Of a DNA stretch of 64,000 nucleotides, positions 57,342 to 64,000 are shown in pieces. Under the pieces are notes generated by a model. It did not search any database. It saw nothing but the letters and a program-made list of their open reading frames with translations, and was not told the DNA's origin. This DNA is from Corylus avellana (taxonomy: Eukaryota; Streptophyta; Magnoliopsida; Fagales; Betulaceae), in contig NC_081546.1 in NCBI RefSeq assembly GCF_901000735.1, positions 17,731,220 to 17,795,219 on the forward strand. Direction: 5' to 3'. The stretch's first letter is position 1; each line of letters opens with the position of its first letter. The position numbers and the translations under genes are program-made.

Positions 57342-58008
57342 GGTAAAGTCCACATACCCTCCTCAAACTACCACCTAATTGACAATGTCCCCTCCAAGAC
57401 TAGCAATAAGACAAAAATGTCCCTATAAATTTCTCAATAAGACAAAAATGCCCCTATAAATTCAAAAAAAAAATTTTTGATTTTTTTAAAAAACGAAAAT
57501 TTTAATTTAAAAATAATGTTTTTTAAAAAAATTTTAAACAAAAATTTTTATTTTATTTTTTTTAAAACGGAAATTTTTATTTTAAAAAAAAAAAAACTAT
57601 TTTTTTTTATTTAGTTTTTAAAAAAAAAAATTTCATTTTATTAAACGAAAATTTCATTTTTTTAAACGTAAATTTTTATTTAAATAAAATTATAAAACAA
57701 AAATAAAAATAAAAAAACGAAAATTTTCAATTTTTATAAAAAAAAAAAAAAAAGAATCGAAATTTTTTTAATTTTTTTCTTATAAAATTGATTTAAAAAA
57801 AAAAATTGGCCAACGTTTGGATTTTTTTTTGTTAGTTTTAGGTTTTTTCTAGAAGTTTTAATTTTTTTTTTTTAAAAAAAAAATTACAAGGGTAATTTCG
57901 TCATTAGGAGAAACATTGACAATTTTTGGTAGCTTGAGGAGGAACATTGTCACAATTGAAAGTTTGAAAAGAACATTATCAATTGAGGGGATTATGTTGA
58001 CTTTTCCC
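57342..58008. mobile_element. MITE family A, copy 3
   Basis: Duplicate of 44981-45706, with about 60 bp missing near its left end and a different A/T-rich centre. Its right end (GGGAAAAGTCAACATAATCC, reverse complement) marks the last base of similarity between the two large copies. Confidence 0.75.
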
Positions 58009-58388
58009 TAAAATAAAATTAGAGTAAAAAAAAATTTTACAATGCTATAAAATCACGTAAACACGTTATCCTTAAAAGTTAATTAGTACCTCTTAAAATA
58101 TATAACTCTGGGCGATCTTCGGGAGTTGTGTCTTTTACTTTATATAAGTGCTTCATCTTCTGTCAACTGCGTACCGGAGTCAAAAGAGACAGCCAGCCTT
58201 TTCAATCCTTTTTTTTTTTTTTATGTCAAAAATGTGAAACAATTTATTCACTTTTTCTATTGTCAACGTTTAGGTTGTCTTTTTATTTTATTTTATGTTT
58301 TTTCTCTCTCTTCTGACTTTGACCAAAACCACTGCCGAAAGAGATCTCTATCGAGCCATGAAATCTGTTGAGCATTTAGAAGCCATGT

Positions 58389-58460
58389 GGGCATTTGGTC
58401 TAGTGGTATGATTCTCGCTTTGGGTGCGAGAGGTCCCGAGTTCGATTCTCGGAATGCCCC
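58389..58460 (+). tRNA. tRNA-Pro (anticodon TGG)
   Basis: A 72-base cloverleaf: acceptor stem GGGCATT / AATGCCC with C as discriminator, D arm GTCTAGTGGTAT, anticodon stem TCTCGC / GCGAGA around loop TTTGGGT (anticodon TGG), and T arm GAGTTCGATTCTC. Internal A box (TGGTCTAGTGGTATG) and B box (GGTCCCGAGTTCGATTCTC) are intact. A TTTCTTTTT run just downstream can stop RNA polymerase III. It is intronless, as expected for tRNA-Pro. Confidence 0.97.
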
Positions 58461-58606
58461 TTTCTTTTTCTTGCCATTTTAATTTTGGAACTTGCCATTC
58501 TGTGTTAATTGGCTCGTAATTGATGCCAAAGATTTGTCATCTTTTTAATCTTTTTTCCCAAATATCTTCCTGGAAATCTTTATTTTAAAAACAAATCATA
58601 ATTTTC

Positions 58607-58803
58607 CCCAATATACTCTTTTCTATGAACTAAATAATAATAACAAAAAGAAAGAAAAACATTCCAGGATTGAGGCCTTGATTAGAGAGGCTTGACATGT
58701 GATGGTTGACCAGCAGTTTTATGGTTGACTCCTATTTTCAAATGGCATATAATTTTTTTGGGAAACAAAAAAAAATACTAAATCGTTTAGAAAAAACCTA
58801 AAA

Positions 58804-58837
<34 letters not shown>

Positions 58838-59235
58838 TTTAAAAATTAAAAAAAAAATATTTTTATGAGAAAAGAATTAAAAAATTCGATGTTTTCTAGA
58901 AAAATTGAAATTTTCGGTTTTTTTTATTAAATTTTTTTCTTTAAAAAAAAATAATTTATTTTTTAAATTTTTTCGAATTTATAAGGGTATTTTTATCTTT
59001 TTGTTAGTTTTGTGGGGGGACATTGATAATGTTTTGATAGTTGGAGAGAACATTGTCATAATTAAAAGTTTGAGGAGAATATTGTTAATTAGATAGTAGT
59101 TTGGAGGGGCTATCTAGACTTTATCCTAATTTTTTTATTGGTAAAAATATATTTTAGCCCCTTGAACTATTGCTCATTTTGCATTTACACATTCTAACTT
59201 TAAAAAGTGGCATTAGAACCTCCTATACTAACCAA
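58607..59235. repeat. older local duplication, copy 1 (with MITE insertion)
   Basis: Blocks 58607-58764 and 59127-59235 match 63483-63663 and 63675-63770 in order and orientation. Both share AGAAAAACATTCCAG, TTGAGGCCTTGATTAGAG, AGGCTTGACATG, GGTTGACTC and TATTCAAATGG. Later they share TTGCTCATTTTGCATTTACA / TCGCTCATTTTCCATTTACA. Here about 360 bp ending in a family A MITE end separates the two blocks. Confidence 0.75.
58770..59126. mobile_element. MITE family A, partial copy 4
   Basis: The right half matches family A (GGGGACATTGATAATGTTTT, GAACATTGTCATAATTAAAA, ending ACTTTATCC at 59126). The left half is degenerate, with a (TA)n run at about 58808-58834. Confidence 0.65.
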
Positions 59236-59390
59236 AAAAAAAAAAAGTACCAAAAAGTGTGGCCTTTTTCATGTTAGCCTCCTTGATTTATTATTTAATT
59301 TTTTTTTTTTTGTCAAATGGTTATTTTTATATATATTTTTAATCACTTTAAAGGTATTTTGAAGAGAAAAATGCAAAAGTATCTAATTTG

Positions 59391-59530
59391 ACACTAGAGT
59401 CATCCCAAATGTGATGTGGCTTTTAAAATTACCAATAGATCAAAAATCAATAAATTACATCTCAAATTCAACGGTAATTTTAAAAGTCACATCACATTTG
59501 GGATGAATCTAAGAGGACTCTAGGAAGACT
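59391..59530. mobile_element. MITE family B fold-back
   Basis: Arms CATCCCAAATGTGATGTGGC / GTCACATCACATTTGGGATG flank a centre related to TGATCAAAATTCAATAAT. The same arms and centre recur at about 32460-32630, 33860-34020, 60227-60389, 62765-62950 and 63770-63906. Confidence 0.7.
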
Positions 59531-59560
59531 TATAACATTACTCATAGTTCTAAAGGCCAA

Positions 59561-59818
59561 AATATATGGACAAAGTTTTCCTCCAAACTGGGTTAGATGA
59601 ATTTCCTTCAACTTAATCTATAAAAGTGACATGTGTCCTTTTTTTTTTAATAATATGTGAGATGCACATATTTTTTTAATAAAATTTATTCTAACTTTGT
59701 CCTTACTATTAAAAAAACATGTGCATCTCACATGTTCAAAAAACACGTCACTTTTATAGATTAAGTTTGAGAAAATTTCTTCAACCCAATTTGGAGGAAA
59801 AATTTATCCAAAATATAT
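59561..59818. mobile_element. fold-back MITE
   Basis: Arms TTTTCCTCCAAACTGGGTTA and the inverse of AACCCAATTTGGAGGAAAAA, then ATCTATAAAAGTGACATGTG / CACGTCACTTTTATAGAT and GTGAGATGCACAT / ATGTGCATCTCAC. Nearly the whole 258 bp is self-complementary. Confidence 0.8.
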
Positions 59819-60226
59819 TTTTCGACAAGCCGCTTTTTTTTTTTTTTTTTTAATTGAACGAGGAAAAAAAAAAGAGGCATAAATGAAAGAAACAAGTGAT
59901 AAATTCGGTGGCTGTTGTGCATGCGGTGCCAAATCTGATTGAAGATATTCGTCCAACCAATTTGGTTTTCCCTTCACGTGAAGACTTTTTGTCATCATGC
60001 AAAAACTAAAAATGTTTTTCAAAGATTCACGTTTACCCCACCGCCTTTGAATATTAATTAATCATTTCCAACTCAAAGAAAGCACCCAAGGGGAGGACCA
60101 AAATGCCCATGAAAATCCTTTTAGAATCTGGCTTTTGGTAACAACATAGATATCACATCATAATTTTGATATTTTAAAGATAGCTCCTTTGTCTCATCCC
60201 ATGATATTTTTCTTTTTTTCCTTATA

Positions 60227-60389
60227 ATAGGAATACTCTAGCGATAAAATCACTATAGAATTTGAATTTGAGATTATTATTATTAAATTTTGATCTAAAA
60301 AATTATTTTAAAAGTCACATCACATTTGAGATGATTTAAATAAGATTCCAAATTTCTTAAATTTTAGTCATCTTTCTAGTATTACTTAA
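60227..60389. mobile_element. MITE family B, degenerate
   Basis: Contains AAATTTTGATCTAAAAAATT and AAAAGTCACATCACATTTGAGATGA, as in other family B copies. The left arm is weakly preserved. Confidence 0.5.
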
Positions 60390-61157
60390 CGTTCTAATAT
60401 GAAGATGTAGAAGTCCATTTATGTTTCTTTTTAGAGAAATGCTATCTACTACACTTTTATTATATTGAGCTGATAGATCAGTCTTTGATTTTTTATTTTG
60501 TCTAAATAAAGACTAATCTGATAATTGATTGATACCGTCAGTCTGTCATGTCAATTCATTAAGATGAAAATAAAATAAAGATAGGGAAGTCAAGGGCATC
60601 ATTATAGTTTTTGAGAAGTGTTTTCAAAAGATAGATTCAACCGCCATCAAAGTAGATGGAACACATCTTTTGGTCAAGTAGTTCTTATAAAAGTAGGGCC
60701 TTCTTCTAACATTATCATGGGAGAATTACGTTGCTTTATTTGGTAAAGAAATAATAAAGGGATGAATTATTTACGAAAAACTTCACAAAATTCTACTCAT
60801 TTTGAAAGTATTATGTTAAAGTTCAAAAACTCTCAATTAAGAGTATCAAACTTTCAATTTCTTTTAATTACTCAATTCCCTTAGAGTTTTCCATTAAATT
60901 CTGTCAAAATTTTTAAAATACTCATTTTTTTATTATAAAAAATTGAAAGATTCAAGCGTTTATTTTTATTTTTATTTTCTATATATATAGAAAAATAGGG
61001 GTATTTTTGACATTTTGACATAAATTAAGAGAAAGTCCCGACCGAAATGGGTAATTGAAATAAATTGAAAGTTCAATATGTGAGAGTTTTTAAACTTTGA
61101 GGGTAATATCAAAACTAGTAGAAGGTGAAAGAAAATTTTCTGAAGTTTCACCAATTA
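60390..61157. other. intergenic, nothing recognised beyond repeat traces
   Basis: A GAGAAATGCTATCTACTACA sequence at about 60436 resembles the TIR of the 27027 MITE. The remainder is AT-rich and without coding signal. Confidence 0.4.
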
Positions 61158-61166
61158 TTTAATTAA

Positions 61167-62093
61167 GGGTTAGATACTAAAAACCCCATAGGGTTCGAAC
61201 TCTTTATTTTTTGCCCTCTAGGTTTTTATTTTTATCACAAGAGATAGCTGTGATTTTCATAAAGAGGGAAAAGGTACCTCTGTTAAAATTTCATCCAAAA
61301 CTTAACGGAACGCAATGTCAGCACCAATCAAATTGCGCTATGTGTTCTATAATTAATTTTTTGATTTTTTTTTTTAAAAAAAGAATTAAAAAAATTAAAA
61401 AAATTAAAAAATTTGGGGGTAGCTCTTGGCCATTTGGTGGCTGGCTGGCCACCCCCTTTGGCCATGTGGGTGGCCGGGCCACCCCCATTTGGAAAGGATG
61501 GTTTGTTTGGCATTTGGGACGGCGAGTTCGAGAAGATCGGAGTTGATAGAGGCCAATTCGGTGGGCTCCTATAGCTTTCTTTCTAAAAATTTCGCCAGTG
61601 CCATTGCCTTAATCGTCCTCAATGGTCCTCCCGGGTTTGCCAATCTATAACCAAAAATACAAACAACGCATAAAATTTGAAACCCTAAAAGAAGAGGAAG
61701 AGGAAGAGGGGTGAAAGGGTAATTTTGGAGAGTGAACTTGCCTGGATTGGGAATGAGGAGGTAGGGGTGGCAGGGAAGGGAGGGGGTGGTTTCGGCCACC
61801 CCTTGGGCTCGAGCCACCTCCAAAATTTTTATTTTATTTTTATTTTTTGAAAAAAAATAATTTTTTAATATTTTTAATTCTTTTAAAAAGAAATCAAAAA
61901 ATTAATTATAGGACATGTAGCGCAATTTGATTGATGTTAACGTGGCATTTCATTAAGTTCTGAAGGGAATTTTAAGAGAGGTACAATTTTTGTCTTTATA
62001 AAAACCACAGGTACCTCCTGTGCTAAAAATAAAAACTTAGGGAGCAAAAAATAAAGAGTTCGAACCCTATGGGAGTTTTTTAGTATTTAACCC
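61167..62093. mobile_element. Mutator-type MITE, 927 bp, perfect 9-bp TSD
   Basis: Ends GGGTTAGATACTAAAAACCC (left) and GGGTTAAATACTAAAAAACT (right, reverse complement). The arms run for about 180 bp through GGGTTCGAACTCTTTATTTT and ATCAAATTGCGCTA. Flanking 9-mers TTTAATTAA (61158-61166 and 62094-62102) are identical. The interior has two GGCCACC-rich patches (61420-61500, 61785-61820) and a GAAGAGGAAGAGG stretch. It has no transposase, so it is non-autonomous. Confidence 0.88.
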
Positions 62094-62102
62094 TTTAATT
62101 AA

Positions 62103-62764
62103 TTAATACCCAACATACCCCTTCAGAAACGATATATTTTTCCACATCCTACTTGCCTTCATTTTGTCTCTTTCCACCTCAACGTTGAAGCTTGAGAGCA
62201 CTTCCCAAAAGGTATCTACTAGCTACTGTTTTTGTTGGGCATTTAGGAATCAAGTCATCAATCTTTTCTTGCCATTTTTTTTATTCACTCGTAGTCTTTT
62301 GATTATTGGAAGGTAAAAAAAAATGGACAAAAAATAAAAATAAAAGAAAGTTCAAAAATGATAGTTTGGAGCACAAAAATTCCCAAGAATGGCAAGCAAA
62401 TGAATGACTTGGGACATTATGTGTATTGCAAATAACCTTTCCCTCACCAAAAAAAAATTTCTACATTCTTAAGGATTTAATTATAAATAATTTGCCCTTT
62501 AATAAATATGCATTAGTTGTTAAATACTTATAAAAGTGAGGAACTATTTTATCCAAAAAAAAAAAATGGAAATAAACAGATTTTATTTGGTTAGAAAAAA
62601 AAAAAATCATATTTTGGAAAGAAAAATTAATATTAGATGTTCTCCGAGTCCTAGGTGAATATTATTTTCTAAAAACTATGTGAGAGAAATAAGGGCTAGT
62701 ATCTTTTTTGTTTTTTGTTTTTTTTTTTTTTAAATAATATCCACTTAGGACCAGGAGAATGAGT
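62103..62764. other. intergenic, nothing recognised
   Basis: AT-rich with poly-A/T tracts. No open frame with a recognisable domain on either strand. Confidence 0.4.
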
Positions 62765-62950
62765 AATTCTATGAGTCACTCTTGTGTCCCTTTTGTGTCG
62801 ATCTAAGAATGTGGCAGCTTTTGAAATCACAATTTGATCAAAATTCAATAATAATCAATCACAAAGTCAATGGTGATTTTAAAAGTCACATCATTCTTAG
62901 AGGGACACTAAATGGGCTTTTAGTATTGAGAATACCAAGAGAACACCTAG
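62765..62950. mobile_element. MITE family B, well preserved
   Basis: Arms TCTAAGAATGTGGCAGCTTT / AAAGTCACATCATTCTTAGA flank CAATTTGATCAAAATTCAAT and AATAATCAATCACAAAG. About 100 bp is self-complementary within a 185-bp unit. Confidence 0.7.
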
Positions 62951-63239
62951 CATTCCCCCTTTGAAAAATAAAATAAAAACTATGTACTATATACAGTTTT
63001 TTCCTTGCCATTTTCAGTTTAATTTTTAAATACATTTTTGTATTAAACAACTTTATGCACTTTGCAGAGAAACAATCGGGATAGTTTGGTAAGCACAGAT
63101 AATTCATACATGATGCTTAAGAATAAACAAAACATAAAAAATCTCAAATTTTCAAAAGTCCTAATTATTTTCTAATTGGGTATATATAGTCACATTCTCA
63201 AAAATTTAAATTCTCATTTGTCACATAATGTTGTGTTTG

Positions 63240-63450
63240 GGTGAATCTTCCATCTACATTCCCCTTTAGGGTGTGTTTGATATTGCTATTTCATAGACAA
63301 AAAGTACAATTTTTAAATTAAATCGCAGAAAATAAATTATTTAGAATTGCGCTTTTTAAAAGATTCAAATCATAGAAAATTAGTGTTTTCAAATCATAGT
63401 CATGATGATATTTTTTTTCTTTCTAAAACACATAGTTTTAAATGTTAAAC
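63240..63450. other. possible MITE, partial
   Basis: GGGTGTGTTTGATATTGCTATTT near 63270 followed by AAATCGCAGAAA and later AAACTGCGATTTTATA suggests a small inverted-repeat element with a GTGTTTG-type TIR. The borders were not resolved. Confidence 0.35.
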
Positions 63451-63482
63451 TGCGATTTTATATTTTAAGAACTTGTCATTTT

Positions 63483-63770
63483 CCCTAATATATTTTTCTA
63501 TGAACTAAAAAGATAAATAATAAAAAAGAAAAACATTCCAGAATTGAGGCCTTGATTAGAGGCTTGACATGAGATACTAGACCACTAGTTTCATGGTCTT
63601 TTTTTTTTTTTTTTTTTGAAAGGTTCATGGTTGACTCATATATTCAAATGGTATACAATTTTTTTTTTTTTTAATTGGAAAAAATACTCCTTTATGCCCA
63701 TGAATTATCGCTCATTTTCCATTTACACTTTCAAACTTTAAAAATTGACATCGGAGTCTCCTATACTACT
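63483..63770. repeat. older local duplication, copy 2 (without the MITE)
   Basis: Matches 58607-58764 and 59127-59235, but the two halves are almost directly joined (a T tract at 63660-63672 lies between them). It may therefore represent the state before the family A insertion. It also carries an extra T tract and partial repeat of TTCATGG at 63590-63632. Confidence 0.7.
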
Positions 63771-63906
63771 GGGTAATGCTGTTGTGTCCCTCCAATAATG
63801 ATATGACGAATCTGTGATCTATCACTTTTAAATTTTGATCAAATTGTAATTTTAAAAGTCATCTCATTTTTTAAGAGACAAAATAGAGATTTTTAGAATT
63901 ACTCAT
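63770..63906. mobile_element. MITE family B, degenerate
   Basis: TTGTGTCCCTCCAATAATGA and TTTTGATCAAATTGTAATTTTA with AAGTCATCTCATTTTTTAAG correspond to the arms and centre of family B. It ends near the GAATTACTCATA flank. Confidence 0.5.
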
Positions 63907-64000
63907 ATACTACTACCATGTGTCAAATTATATAAGTTTGTATTTTAAAGGCTTAACTACATTTTTAAAAATTACACATTTTAAAATTATTATTTAGAGA

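Larger units (their letters stand above)
50140..58008. repeat. segmental duplication, copy 2 (about 7.9 kb)
   Basis: Direct repeat of 37643-45706, with the same order of PTH exons 2-8, LINE, MITEs, gypsy scrap, solo LTR and family A MITE. Its left edge is hidden by the 100-N gap. On the right, similarity stops just after the family A MITE, and the following sequence (tRNA gene) does not match 45707 onward. Confidence 0.95.

Noticed and set aside
1..64000. CRISPR arrays, operons, ribosome-binding sites and phage features
   Set aside because: The introns, LTR elements, MULE and nuclear tRNA show a plant nuclear genome, where such features are not expected, and none was seen.

Overview
The window is nuclear DNA from a flowering plant, most likely a eudicot and possibly a woody rosid (the species is not identified). 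It is AT-rich, with spliced genes separated by dense transposable-element (TE) debris. Two protein genes are recognised: the 3' two-thirds of a Golgi CASP gene (2770-8230, +) and a peptidyl-tRNA hydrolase gene (PTH, 32792-41200, +). A second, exon-1-less copy of PTH (50239-53716, +) and a tRNA-Pro(TGG) gene (58389-58460, +) complete the host genes. Most long open frames elsewhere are TE remnants or low-complexity artefacts.

Region 1 to 9.8 kb: two LINE 3' fragments and one inverted LINE fragment lie upstream of the first visible CASP exon, followed by twelve CASP exons, most of them in phase 0. One CASP intron holds a near-perfect 32-bp-arm palindrome and another holds a MITE.

Region 9.85 to 26.18 kb is the most striking part: a single 16.3-kb Mutator-like element (MULE). 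It has about 650-bp terminal inverted repeats (TIRs) and a perfect 9-bp target duplication (TSD), TTTATAATA, at 9838-9846 and 26185-26193. It carried two convergent genes. The plus-strand gene encodes a small protein with a GRF zinc finger, a helical middle and a C-terminal membrane segment. The minus-strand gene is a MuDR-type transposase (PB1-like N-terminus, DDE core, SWIM finger, CCHC knuckle). Both are now broken. The GRF exon holds a 181-bp MITE. The transposase is split by two solo LTRs (13354-15375 and 16291-17623) and by a Ty1/copia element that has lost its 3' end and abuts a hAT-like element (18360-24525).

Region 26.2 to 32.8 kb is intergenic, with several MITEs, a hAT-like element built on AACCGC repeats, and a 20-N gap. 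Region 32.8 to 50.0 kb is PTH, with a 4.7-kb first intron filled by a MITE and a decayed copia, then a LINE, a Ty3/gypsy scrap, several solo LTRs and more MITEs. A 100-N gap (50040-50139) is followed directly by a near-identical repeat of 37643-45706, which contains the second PTH copy. This is either a recent tandem duplication or an allelic contig kept by the assembler. From 58 kb to the end there is the tRNA gene and then only TE-derived and AT-rich sequence, including an older local duplication (58.6 kb and 63.5 kb).
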